DNA of 6,049 nt from Saprospiraceae bacterium (GCA_029262975.1 JAJCYJ010000790.1:1-6049), one strand, 5' to 3'. Shown: positions 1-6,049, numbered from the stretch's first letter. Numbers and translations are program-made. Notes: generated by a model from the sequence alone, not told the origin.

Positions 1-313
1 CATGAGCACTATTGAAGCGAATATCGATAATGAGGATTTCAACATTGCTGTGATGACACAAGAAATGGGCATGAGTGCGACCCAACTTAATCGCAAGCTA
101 AGGTCCCTTATCAACCAATCCACCAATCAATTTATTAAATCTGTCCGTCTTCAAAGAGCCGCGGATTTACTACTTCAAAATTCCGGAACGGTATCAGAAA
201 TTGCGTTTAAGACAGGGTTTAGAAGTGTCGCCTATTTTGTTGCAGACTTTAAAAGTCACTTCGGGATATCACCTGGAAATTATAGCGAAAAAATGAATAA
301 CTCTGATAGCTAA
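1..313 (+). CDS. AraC-family DNA-binding domain, C-terminal part of a truncated regulator (probably a hybrid two-component protein)
   Basis: The visible 103 residues form a nearly complete AraC/XylS-type DNA-binding domain with two helix-turn-helix units. The first is around residues 13-45 (FNIAVMTQEMGMSATQLNRK followed by the linking helix). The second is around residues 62-90, with the hallmark pattern VSEIAFKTGFRSVAYFVADF and the closing HFGISPGNY. It should bind DNA and control transcription in the cytoplasm. The frame is open to the left edge of the window, so the ATG at position 2 is most likely internal. The wording of the domain, including the lead-in MSTIEANIDNEDFNI, is typical of the C-terminus of Bacteroidota hybrid sensor/response-regulator proteins, but a shorter AraC protein cannot be excluded. 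The stop is TAA at 311-313. Sensor and receiver parts, if present, lie upstream and cannot be seen. Family assignment is firm; full architecture is inferred. Confidence 0.9.
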   Translation, partial: MSTIEANIDNEDFNIAVMTQEMGMSATQLNRKLRSLINQSTNQFIKSVRLQRAADLLLQNSGTVSEIAFKTGFRSVAYFVADFKSHFGISPGNYSEKMNNSDS

Positions 314-390
314 TAGATAGGTTGTTTCCCTCGCTCGTACCTGATCAAAGGATCCCTTATACAATCAATATTATTCGGACAACAGCGGCA

Positions 391-430
391 TTGGTTGAAT
401 ATTAATACCATTTGGTTGGATTTTAATACC
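391..430. promoter_or_regulatory. Two 19-base direct repeats with 21-base period, candidate operator
   Basis: TTGGTTGAATATTAATACC (391-409) recurs as TTGGTTGGATTTTAATACC (412-430), with 17 of 19 bases identical and a 2-base spacer. A 21-base period puts both copies on the same face of the DNA, two helical turns apart. This is the spacing known for the paired AraC half-sites I1 and I2 of the E. coli ara operator. The repeat lies just after an AraC-type gene and about 360 bases before the HTH-led cluster, so binding by the AraC-type protein is plausible. That is an inference from spacing and position only. Confidence 0.45.
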
Positions 431-648
431 TCTTAGGGCATGTTCCAAGTCATCTTTGATTCATAGAATTATAGGGATAATATCATGACTATATGATGCT
501 TGTCTAAAGCAATAATTTGCAGTCTACATGAAGTTTTCTTGATTGCAAAGGCATCTAAATTACTAATCTATTAAAGGTAATATTCTATTATATATATATT
601 ATTAATATTCATAATAAGTTGAATATCTGTATTATATAAAATATATCA

Positions 649-756
649 ATGAGCATTAAAATATATTTAATCAGATTATCAGAGGTCAATGATAAAATCT
701 TGGGGATAGATTTTGATGATGACCGAATTATATTGCTTAGAACTTTGAAGGATTAA
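649..756 (+). CDS. Possible 35-residue ORF of unknown function
   Basis: An ATG at 649 opens a 35-codon frame ending in TAA at 754-756. It encodes a peptide that starts MSIKIYLIRLSEVNDKILG and ends in an acidic-then-hydrophobic tail (DFDDDRIILLRTLKD). The start is preceded by an A/T-rich tract (AAATATATCA), which suits Bacteroidota initiation, and the stop is 31 bases before the HTH gene at 788. No domain is recognisable. It could be a short leader peptide, a remnant of a larger gene or a chance frame in AT-rich DNA. The codon content alone does not decide between these. Confidence 0.2.
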   Translation: MSIKIYLIRLSEVNDKILGIDFDDDRIILLRTLKD

Positions 757-787
757 TACTTGACCATTATTAACAAAACCTAATATC

Positions 788-1012
788 ATGAACTGTACAA
801 CACATCCTACGCTATCAAAAAGAGAAGTGGAGGTGCTCACACTTGTGTCTCACGAATATACCACACATGAGATTGCTGATCTCCTGTATATAAGTGCTCA
901 CACAGTCATCAGCCACCGCCAAAACATCATTTCGAAACTTGACGTAAAAAATACGGCGGGCATGATTCGGCGGGCATTCGAACTCAACTTTCTTTCATTA
1001 ATTAACCATTAA
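788..1012 (+). CDS. Stand-alone LuxR/GerE-type helix-turn-helix regulator
   Basis: The 74 residues are essentially one LuxR C-terminal HTH domain. Residues about 8-25 (TLSKREVEVLTLVSHEYT) give the opening helix with the conserved L-[ST]-x-R-E-x-E-V-L signature. They are followed by the HTH core HEIADLLYISAHTVISHRQN, in which the T-V-x-x-H recognition helix is the family hallmark, and by the final helix IISKLDVKNTAGMIRRAFEL. It should bind DNA as a dimer and act in the cytoplasm. There is no receiver or ligand-binding domain before it; full response regulators of this class are about 200-220 residues. It has its own ATG and no receiver-like sequence precedes it in frame, so it reads as a genuine single-domain protein. 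It is the first gene of a tight cluster, ending 10 bases before the secreted-protein gene, so local control of the cluster is likely but inferred. Confidence 0.9.
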   Translation: MNCTTHPTLSKREVEVLTLVSHEYTTHEIADLLYISAHTVISHRQNIISKLDVKNTAGMIRRAFELNFLSLINH

Positions 1013-1022
1013 CTAAAACGAT

Positions 1023-2213
1023 ATGTCAACTACGTACTTTACTTTATTAAAAAATAGCACATTTATTCTCCTATTTTCTCTAATTACGGCATTTCAGGGG
1101 CAAGCTGTTGTAACAGTCTGTACCATTTGCACCGCAGGCGAATATGGAGGCCAAATGGTATGTGGATTATCTATGTACTGGCTTTGTCCGGATGGTATTG
1201 GTAGGAGTACCGGAAATCAAAAAAGCCTTGAAAGAACATTCAAGCCCAAGAGCAAACACATCACTCAGAGACTTGCAGCAGACTGCTTAAATCCGGAATT
1301 GGAAGTATCGATAGATTCTACAGATATGTCAGAATTAATGGCAGTTGGGAATATCAGGCTCTATGGTGAATTCCGGGACACTGCCGGCTTTAATATGGAC
1401 GTGGGAGTTGCCAGCGAAGACACTCAATTTTGGCAAATGCCCATATTGGATTTATCGCGAACACAAGTCTTTGAAAGTATTGATCCCGCCGATTCGCCTT
1501 ACTTTCTTGATTTTGATACTTCTAATGTAGTTTTTGCAGGAGTTGATTCTACTGTCAATGATTCTATCTATGTGCATTATCAAACAAACGCAGAAGAGGT
1601 GCTTAAACTAGGCTTAGGCAATAACAATCAAGGCGATCCTTACATCCTTGATTGGTTTGAAACAAAAGCCTTTCTTCCTATAGAGTGCGGATGGGAAATA
1701 ATGGAAACAATTACGACAGAATGGGCCTTTGATCCGGAAATTGATTCGCTTGTTGAAGTTAAAAACGTGGTGACTCAATCAACAGGTATGTTTACGCCGA
1801 TCAACGAAGCTCCTGTACCGGCAGTACTTTTATATGTGGATTATGACTATGCAGAATGGAAAGATGGTTTAAAAATCGATAGCTCAAGTTATCGCTCAAT
1901 GGTCTGGTTTACTGCTAATGGTCATACTATAACTGGCTATTTAGCAGAAGGAGCCCCCAGGGAAGGGAATACAACGTTCCAGGCTATTACCTATGACAAA
2001 AATATCCAAACCTGTCCTCCCGATCAGGATCTGGGTATCGATCTTCCACCAGGCACCTATAGAGCGCAAAATACTATTGAATCCGCAGCCTCACTCACTC
2101 AAGGACCCATACAATTCATAGCAGGACAAGAATTAGAATTAAAAAATGGATTTACCAGCACCAATGAACTATCCCTCTTTGTTGATCCGGATCCATGCAA
2201 TGTAGAATTCTAA
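1023..2213 (+). CDS. Secreted cysteine-containing protein with a 3-coathanger-like C-terminal region, function unknown
   Basis: The 396-residue product starts with a signal peptide. Residues 11-24 are hydrophobic (NSTFILLFSLITAF), and cleavage is probably after GQA at about residue 28. The mature N-terminus carries a cysteine cluster, C33-x2-C36-x10-C47-x7-C55, inside a Gly/Trp/Tyr-rich segment. C88, C222, C331 and C392 bring the total to eight, a number that permits full disulfide pairing. The middle (about 90-330) is acidic and beta-rich in character, with no recognised enzyme motif. Residues about 343-388 (PGTYRAQNTIESA, then QFIAGQELELKNGF) resemble the repeated short-strand '3-coathanger stack' region found near the C-terminus of many Bacteroidota exported proteins. 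Many of those end in a Gly-Cys pair close to the carboxyl end. Here the cysteine (C392) is preceded by proline and followed by NVEF, so the match to that ending is imperfect. The gene sits 18 bases before the Lnt homologue and was probably transcribed with it. Export to the periplasm or cell surface is well supported; any function is unknown. Confidence 0.85.
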   Translation: MSTTYFTLLKNSTFILLFSLITAFQGQAVVTVCTICTAGEYGGQMVCGLSMYWLCPDGIGRSTGNQKSLERTFKPKSKHITQRLAADCLNPELEVSIDSTDMSELMAVGNIRLYGEFRDTAGFNMDVGVASEDTQFWQMPILDLSRTQVFESIDPADSPYFLDFDTSNVVFAGVDSTVNDSIYVHYQTNAEEVLKLGLGNNNQGDPYILDWFETKAFLPIECGWEIMETITTEWAFDPEIDSLVEVKNVVTQSTGMFTPINEAPVPAVLLYVDYDYAEWKDGLKIDSSSYRSMVWFTANGHTITGYLAEGAPREGNTTFQAITYDKNIQTCPPDQDLGIDLPPGTYRAQNTIESAASLTQGPIQFIAGQELELKNGFTSTNELSLFVDPDPCNVEF

Positions 2214-2231
2214 ATTAGAAAGTAAGCAAAA

Positions 2232-3863
2232 ATGAAAAAGTTTATTAATTCCAACTTGTGGCTAATTAGTGCTGTATTGTACCCCCTTTCCTGGGTAACA
2301 TACAGTGGCCCCAACCTTTCATTTCTATCGTGGATCGCATTTGTCCCTTTATTAGTTTTTTTGAATCAGAATAGAGATAATTGGAAGAAGTTTTATGGTG
2401 CTTCATTGGCTGTGATAATCAGTTGGGCATTTGTGTCATCAGCATGGGTTTTTCAATTTCCGGCTCCCACGTGGCAAAGTGCGTTCATGATAGGATTGGA
2501 GATATTGCACATTTCTATACCGTTTCTAATTTTATTTTTTATTCAAAAGAAGATTGGATTCACCAAAGCCATATTGCTCCTTCCTTTTATCTGGGTAGTT
2601 TGGGAATGGACTTATCTACCTATGCAACATACCATGGGTTCGCATTTGCTGTCTTATAGCCAGGGTAATAATATATGGCTAATCCAAGCAGCAGACATAG
2701 GAGGAATGTGGCTTATTTCATTTTGGGTCATGCTATTTAACGTTGTTGGATATCTCGCACTTCAATCCTGCGATTTTAAATTTTCTTCTCGCAAATTTGC
2801 AGTTCTTTCAGCAAAGTCGGCCACAGTCATGATTGTCCCAATGCTTCTATATTTTATGTATGCTCATGAAAAATGGTCAGGAGCATCTGAAAAATCCTTG
2901 CAAGTATCGATAATTCCGACTCAATTTGAACCGGAAGCATTGATGAATGATAGTCAACAAAAATCAGTCATTGAAAATACACTGCACCGTACAGATTCCC
3001 TTGCTTATGATCTTACTTCTGCTAAGAGAGGCAGTGATCTTTATGTATGGCCGGAGGCGGGGACAAGCCATTGGCTAGCATTTGATAATATTACGCAACT
3101 GCTTCATGAAGCAGTCACTGATTGGTCAGGAAGCTTACTTACCGGATGTAAAGGCATTACGCTTGAGGGAGATGACAAAAATGCATATGTCTCGGCTGTC
3201 ATGGTCTCGCCTTCTGAATTTAATGAAGACATGCCGCTTCAATATCATCATAAAACAAAACTGACACCTGGTGCAGAAACGCTTCCTTATAAGGAGTGGT
3301 CTGCGCCTCTCCTTTCAGGGGATGAAAATGTCAACCCATATTTTACACCCGGATCCTCATATGAGCCCCTGGCTTTAAAAACAAAATCAGGAGCATCTTT
3401 CTCTCCCGGAATTTCACTTTGTTACGAACAGTGGTTTCCAGCAGTATGGTCAAATCAAGCAAATAAAGGAGCGGAATTTTTTGTGCATATGGCAGCTGAA
3501 GGTTGGTATGGCGATGTGGGATATTCCCAATTCATGGCCAATGTAAGCCGATTCAGGGCTATTGAAAACCGAAGAACTGTGGTCCGATCGTCCAACAAAG
3601 GCTTATCGATGTTTATAAATCCAATGGGCCATTCTTACGGTGCAGTAGCTTATGGATCTTTAGACATGTCAACGGCTTCGGTTTCTGCAAATTCAGAATT
3701 GACAGTTTTCAGTCAGTATCCGAATCTTTTTCCGATTAGCTGTTTATGGATTTCCATTTTCTATTTAGTTGGCCTCTATCTTTATGGGGTATTTATAAAA
3801 GATAATCATGTTAACAATATTTTACATTCTTCATTAGCGGTTAATATCCGCACTATAATTTAG
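2232..3863 (+). CDS. lnt: Apolipoprotein N-acyltransferase (Lnt) homologue
   Basis: The 543-residue product matches the inner-membrane Lnt family, which moves an acyl chain from phospholipid to the N-terminal amine of the diacylglyceryl-cysteine of lipoproteins. E. coli Lnt has 512 residues. Hydrophobic segments lie at about 8-24, 30-45, 55-75, 85-104, 112-128, 150-178 and 195-211. A carbon-nitrogen hydrolase (nitrilase-fold) domain follows at about 222-495, and a final membrane segment lies near 500-522. The catalytic set is intact: E275 in YVWPEAG, K341 in YHHKTKLTPGAE, and C397 in GISLCYE, corresponding to E267, K335 and C387 of E. coli. E349, E399 and W425 (in EGWYGD) match the other important positions E343, E389 and W415. 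The family's SYSQ and RAIENRR motifs are also present. The ATG follows an A-rich tract (AAGCAAAA). It is the last gene of the cluster. Whether this is the housekeeping copy or an extra paralogue cannot be told from the window. Confidence 0.93.
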   Translation: MKKFINSNLWLISAVLYPLSWVTYSGPNLSFLSWIAFVPLLVFLNQNRDNWKKFYGASLAVIISWAFVSSAWVFQFPAPTWQSAFMIGLEILHISIPFLILFFIQKKIGFTKAILLLPFIWVVWEWTYLPMQHTMGSHLLSYSQGNNIWLIQAADIGGMWLISFWVMLFNVVGYLALQSCDFKFSSRKFAVLSAKSATVMIVPMLLYFMYAHEKWSGASEKSLQVSIIPTQFEPEALMNDSQQKSVIENTLHRTDSLAYDLTSAKRGSDLYVWPEAGTSHWLAFDNITQLLHEAVTDWSGSLLTGCKGITLEGDDKNAYVSAVMVSPSEFNEDMPLQYHHKTKLTPGAETLPYKEWSAPLLSGDENVNPYFTPGSSYEPLALKTKSGASFSPGISLCYEQWFPAVWSNQANKGAEFFVHMAAEGWYGDVGYSQFMANVSRFRAIENRRTVVRSSNKGLSMFINPMGHSYGAVAYGSLDMSTASVSANSELTVFSQYPNLFPISCLWISIFYLVGLYLYGVFIKDNHVNNILHSSLAVNIRTII

Positions 3864-3955
3864 AATAGATTCAACATAAAATAATACAAATTAGATTCTC
3901 CCATTAGCTAAACAGTGACATTTGATATAATAAAATATTTGAAATTATAATTAAT

Positions 3956-3992
3956 AAAAAAAGGCACGGATTTCATTTAATCCATGCCTTTT
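3956..3992. terminator. Bidirectional hairpin terminator between convergent genes
   Basis: Arms at 3959-3972 (AAAAGGCACGGATT) and 3979-3992 (AATCCATGCCTTTT) form a 14-base stem with one imperfect position and a 6-base loop. The stem is flanked by a seven-A run on the left (3956-3962) and TTTT on the right. The hairpin lies 92 bases after the Lnt stop and 21 bases beyond the end of the - strand lipoprotein gene, so it can serve both. In the - strand RNA the imperfect position is a U-G wobble and the hairpin ends in seven U residues. In the + strand RNA it is a C-A mismatch with only four U residues. The signal is therefore stronger for the lipoprotein gene. Confidence 0.85.
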
Positions 3993-4013
3993 AATATCAA
4001 CTTAAAGTATATA

Positions 4014-5546
4014 TTATGGTTGCTCAGTAATCCAGAAATCAATAGATCCTGAAGTGTACTTCTTGCCGTCATCATCACCATCATCGTCCGCATCTTCATC
4101 GACTATATCATCGCAGTAGTAAATCACATCACCTCCTAAAGGATTATCTTCTGCTGTAAAAGTAATAGACGCATCAAATATTCCGCTTATTCCTACTTCT
4201 TGACCAAATAATTTGATTTTAAAATCTGGGATACCAAAGTTAAGCGTAGTTTCAGTACCCGCATTGTGATGCTTTCCGATAAAGTTTACAGCATAAATAT
4301 CACTGTGTTCACCTTCACACCAATGCCACTTATATAACGGTAAATTCGCTCCAAACACTTTATTCTTTTTCATGTGCTTGCGCTTACCATTTATAAACTT
4401 ACTTGGCAAAGTTTCAAGAACAGCTGATTGACCATCAGGGATGCCATAGACCACATCAACCTGAATATTACAATATGTTTTCCACCACTTACAGAATTTC
4501 TTTAATTCTCCATGGCTCACTTTGATTTCAGTTATCCATTCTCTTTCATCGATAGGTGTACGCTCACAATCATCATTACATTCGTTTACCGGTGGCTCAC
4601 CGTCACAGTCCTCACAATAAGTACCACCACAATCAATACCTTCTTCATCACCATTCTGGATTCCATCGAAACAAGTAGGCTCGTTAGGAGGAGTATCGTC
4701 ACAAAGTTCGAGGTACATAGTCATAAACTGCTGAATACTCAATAATTGAGTTTGGTATAAAGGATCTGAAGGCTCAAGATCTCCAAGGTCAACGATAAGT
4801 GTGTGAATTAACAAAAGTAACTCATCACAAATGCCAGTTACACCAGTGACTGTTATAATATTCTCTATATCACCTCTTGTTAATTCTTCATTAATCAATA
4901 TAAAAGAGGAGTTATTTTCTACAACGATCACAGCATTCACCGGATCTTCAGAATTAGAAATTTTAACCGCTTTTAAATCTCCATCAAATCCTGTAACACT
5001 TACCTCGTCATCTCCACCAAAGGCTACTGTTTCGGCGACTACAGTGACAGGTTCATTATAGGACCATTCTCTGATATCAGTACCTTCTATACCGGTATAA
5101 ACTGAAAACGACAATCTTGGTATCATGGCAACTAGTTCAGTTGAAAAGAAATCTGCTGAAGTCGTATAACCAAGGGCAGCTGCATTTTCTGCAAATAATT
5201 GAGCCACTGTTCCCCCTGATAAACGCTGATTTCTAATACCCGCATAAAAGACGACATTATCACCTCCTTGTTGTCTTTGTGCTTCACTCAGTACGAGGCT
5301 TCTCAACTCTCGATCATTTTGTGCACGTGCATACACTTTCGAAATCATGGTAAGAACGTAGTCAACATCTTCAGCTTGTTTTTGTGTTCTGCCAGATCTC
5401 AATTCCTTGCCAATGTTATTTTCTACTTTATATTCAAGCGAATTTTCAAATTCTAAACTTTCCTCCTGACAAGAGGAGACGATAAAAATAACTGCAAGAA
5501 AGAGCAGAATGTAAGAGTTTTTAAAAATAATTTTTACGGTATTCAT
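4014..5546 (-). CDS. Lipoprotein of unknown function with a Cys-rich NGxExGxDCGG module
   Basis: From the ATG at 5546 the product has 510 residues. A lipoprotein signal peptide is clear: basic start (MNTVKIIFKN), hydrophobic core to about residue 24, and lipobox IVSSC with the lipidated cysteine at 26, followed by QEES. Residues about 58-225 form a first domain, beginning with a helical part (DVDYVLTMISKVYARAQ) and followed by beta-rich sequence. I do not recognise it as a named family, though the arrangement recalls uncharacterised Bacteroidota lipoproteins. Residues 292-314 hold the module C-FDGIQNGDEEGIDC-GG-x2-C-x2-C, a short cysteine motif seen in many bacterial surface proteins. A second domain (about 333-478) contains C352, C359, C410 and C478. 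Near the end DEDADDDGDDDG (483-494) looks like a calcium-binding loop (D-x-D-x-D-G). An in-frame GTG at 5675 and an ATG at 5582 would give longer products, but they would push the signal peptide inward. The chosen start follows an A-rich tract. The mature protein should sit on a membrane facing the periplasm or outside. Confidence 0.85.
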   Translation of the reverse strand: MNTVKIIFKNSYILLFLAVIFIVSSCQEESLEFENSLEYKVENNIGKELRSGRTQKQAEDVDYVLTMISKVYARAQNDRELRSLVLSEAQRQQGGDNVVFYAGIRNQRLSGGTVAQLFAENAAALGYTTSADFFSTELVAMIPRLSFSVYTGIEGTDIREWSYNEPVTVVAETVAFGGDDEVSVTGFDGDLKAVKISNSEDPVNAVIVVENNSSFILINEELTRGDIENIITVTGVTGICDELLLLIHTLIVDLGDLEPSDPLYQTQLLSIQQFMTMYLELCDDTPPNEPTCFDGIQNGDEEGIDCGGTYCEDCDGEPPVNECNDDCERTPIDEREWITEIKVSHGELKKFCKWWKTYCNIQVDVVYGIPDGQSAVLETLPSKFINGKRKHMKKNKVFGANLPLYKWHWCEGEHSDIYAVNFIGKHHNAGTETTLNFGIPDFKIKLFGQEVGISGIFDASITFTAEDNPLGGDVIYYCDDIVDEDADDDGDDDGKKYTSGSIDFWITEQP

Positions 5547-5603
5547 TTTAATAATTTTTTTTTGGAAATCATTCGTTCCCATTTTTTTAATAATTTTTTT
5601 TAC
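5544..5603 (-). repeat. Duplicated A-rich tract plus ATG at the lipoprotein gene start
   Basis: On the - strand the tract AAAAAAATTATTAAAA ending in ATG occurs twice, 36 bases apart in the same frame. The ATGs are at 5582-5580 and 5546-5544. A third, weaker AAAATTATTTTTAAAA lies just inside the coding region. Bacteroidota ribosomes favour A-rich sequence before the start codon, so both copies look like usable initiation regions. Only the second ATG places the signal peptide at the N-terminus. Confidence 0.6.
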
Positions 5604-5820
5604 AATTAGAGTTGTTTGGTCCTGCTCGAATATCATTCTCCTGGAGAATTGATAGTCACATTTTACAATTTTCACATAGGCATGGATTTACGGGTTTTAC
5701 AATTACTTGTTAAGGAATTTCTATTTTGCTCCTTTGATAACTATAATTGAAAGACCCCAAAAACGTGACTATTTTTTTGTCAAAGATTATTAAAGAATAG
5801 AATTTTAATATGTCTCGTTA

Positions 5821-5858
5821 GGCGTAGGTGTTGTTAGACCTAGGCGGCGTCTATGTCC
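5821..5858. repeat. Degenerate REP-like palindromic block, copy 1
   Basis: GGCGTAGG at 5821-5828 is identical to 5971-5978, and GCGTCTATGTCC at 5847-5858 matches 5981-5992 at 10 of 12 bases, both differences being C to T. Between these ends lies extra sequence with its own inverted repeat, TAGGT (5825-5829) and ACCTA (5838-5842). It reads as a diverged or enlarged relative of the copy at 5970-5992. Confidence 0.45.
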
Positions 5859-5969
5859 TTTATATCCTACACAAATTTGATTATAAGTTAGAGGGGAAAA
5901 ATGCCAGCATAAATAATTGAGAACATAGCGAAACCTTCGATTAACAGTTATATTCAGGCCACCGCAGTT

Positions 5970-5992
5970 GGGCGTAGGCTGCGCCTACGTCC
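5970..5992. repeat. GC-rich palindrome, REP-like, copy 2
   Basis: CGTAGGC (5973-5979) and GCCTACG (5983-5989) form a perfect 7-base inverted repeat around a TGC loop. It extends to ten pairs when the G-T pair at 5972/5990 and the outer GG/CC pairs are counted. Such a compact GC-rich hairpin in AT-rich intergenic DNA suits a repetitive extragenic palindrome. There is no T-run after it, so a terminator is less likely. Confidence 0.55.
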
Positions 5993-6001
5993 ATAACACG
6001 A

Positions 6002-6020
6002 ATTTCAAATTAATTGAAAT
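6002..6020. repeat. AT-rich inverted repeat near the window end
   Basis: ATTTCAA (6002-6008) and TTGAAAT (6014-6020) are perfect inverted arms around a 5-base spacer. The symmetry could be a dimeric regulator site or chance in AT-rich DNA. The gene it might serve lies outside the window. Confidence 0.3.
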
Positions 6021-6049
6021 GGAAGTATCACATTCTTTCAATTAAAGAA

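Larger units (their letters stand above)
314..787. other. Intergenic region upstream of the HTH/secreted protein/Lnt cluster
   Basis: This 474-base stretch separates the AraC-type gene from the cluster and probably holds the cluster promoter. It contains a 21-base-period direct repeat at 391-430 and a stretch at about 578-648 that is almost free of G and C. Within that stretch AATATTC occurs at 579-585 and 604-610, with an inverted GAATAT at 621-626. A possible short ORF follows at 649-756. I looked for the Bacteroidota promoter pattern (TTG, about 20 bases, then TAnnTTTG) and found no convincing full match, only isolated partial -7-like words. No clear terminator for the AraC-type gene was seen. 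Confidence 0.6.
5676..6049. other. Intergenic region upstream of the lipoprotein gene, no gene seen
   Basis: No coding frame of useful length or RNA gene is recognisable here. The region should hold the promoter of the - strand lipoprotein gene. On that strand TAATCTTTG (5789-5781) resembles the Bacteroidota -7 box TAnnTTTG but has one extra base and no clear TTG at the right distance, so I do not call a promoter. Two GC-rich palindromic blocks (5821-5858, 5970-5992) stand out from the AT-rich background. An AT-rich inverted repeat closes the window. Confidence 0.6.

Noticed and set aside
482..497. Small inverted repeat ATCAT/ATGAT
   Set aside because: Five-base arms in AT-rich DNA with no T-run or other context are expected by chance.
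1345..3264. Short alternative-frame ORFs inside the secreted-protein and Lnt genes
   Set aside because: They overlap genes with clear domain evidence and their translations show no recognisable family.
4512..5456. Several + strand frames of 60-77 codons opposite the lipoprotein gene
   Set aside because: They lie entirely within a well-supported - strand gene and show no domain, signal or start context of their own.
5547..5675. N-terminal extension of the lipoprotein to a GTG at 5675
   Set aside because: It would add 43 mostly basic and polar residues before a clear lipoprotein signal peptide, which would no longer be N-terminal.
5781..5789. TAATCTTTG on the - strand as a -7 promoter box
   Set aside because: It has one base too many for TAnnTTTG, and no TTG lies at a fitting distance upstream.
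5970..5992. GC-rich hairpin as a transcription terminator
   Set aside because: There is no T-run on either side, and a related copy nearby makes a repeat element the better reading.

Overview
The window looks like chromosomal DNA of a Bacteroidota species, probably from the Saprospiria/Lewinella side of the phylum. This is an inference. It rests on the AT-rich composition, starts preceded by A/T-rich tracts with no Shine-Dalgarno sequence, a hybrid-type AraC regulator tail, a stand-alone 74-residue LuxR-type HTH protein, and a secreted protein ending in a domain that resembles the Bacteroidota '3-coathanger stack' C-terminal region. No rRNA, tRNA, CRISPR array, transposase or phage gene was seen.

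Layout. Positions 1-313 hold the 3' end of an AraC-family DNA-binding protein whose beginning lies outside the window. A 474-base intergenic region (314-787) follows. It has a 19-base direct repeat with a 21-base period (391-430), a very AT-rich stretch (about 578-648) and a doubtful 35-codon ORF (649-756). Next is a tight three-gene cluster on the + strand, with gaps of 10 and 18 bases: a small LuxR/GerE HTH regulator (788-1012), a secreted cysteine-containing protein (1023-2213), and an apolipoprotein N-acyltransferase (Lnt) homologue with the expected catalytic residues (2232-3863). A hairpin at 3956-3992 separates this cluster from a convergent gene on the - strand (4014-5546) for a 510-residue lipoprotein of unknown function. 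That gene has a duplicated A-rich start region. The last 374 bases (5676-6049) carry no recognisable gene but hold two related GC-rich palindromic blocks (5821-5858 and 5970-5992) and a small AT-rich inverted repeat near the end.

How the parts may work together. The HTH protein is the likely local regulator of the cluster. The pairing of a secreted protein that has a cysteine five residues from its C-terminus with a membrane acyltransferase of the lipoprotein pathway is the most interesting aspect of the window, since a dedicated substrate/modifying-enzyme pair is one explanation. The sequence alone does not show that the enzyme acts on this protein. Ordinary N-terminal acylation of lipoproteins, such as the one encoded at 4014-5546, is the conservative reading.
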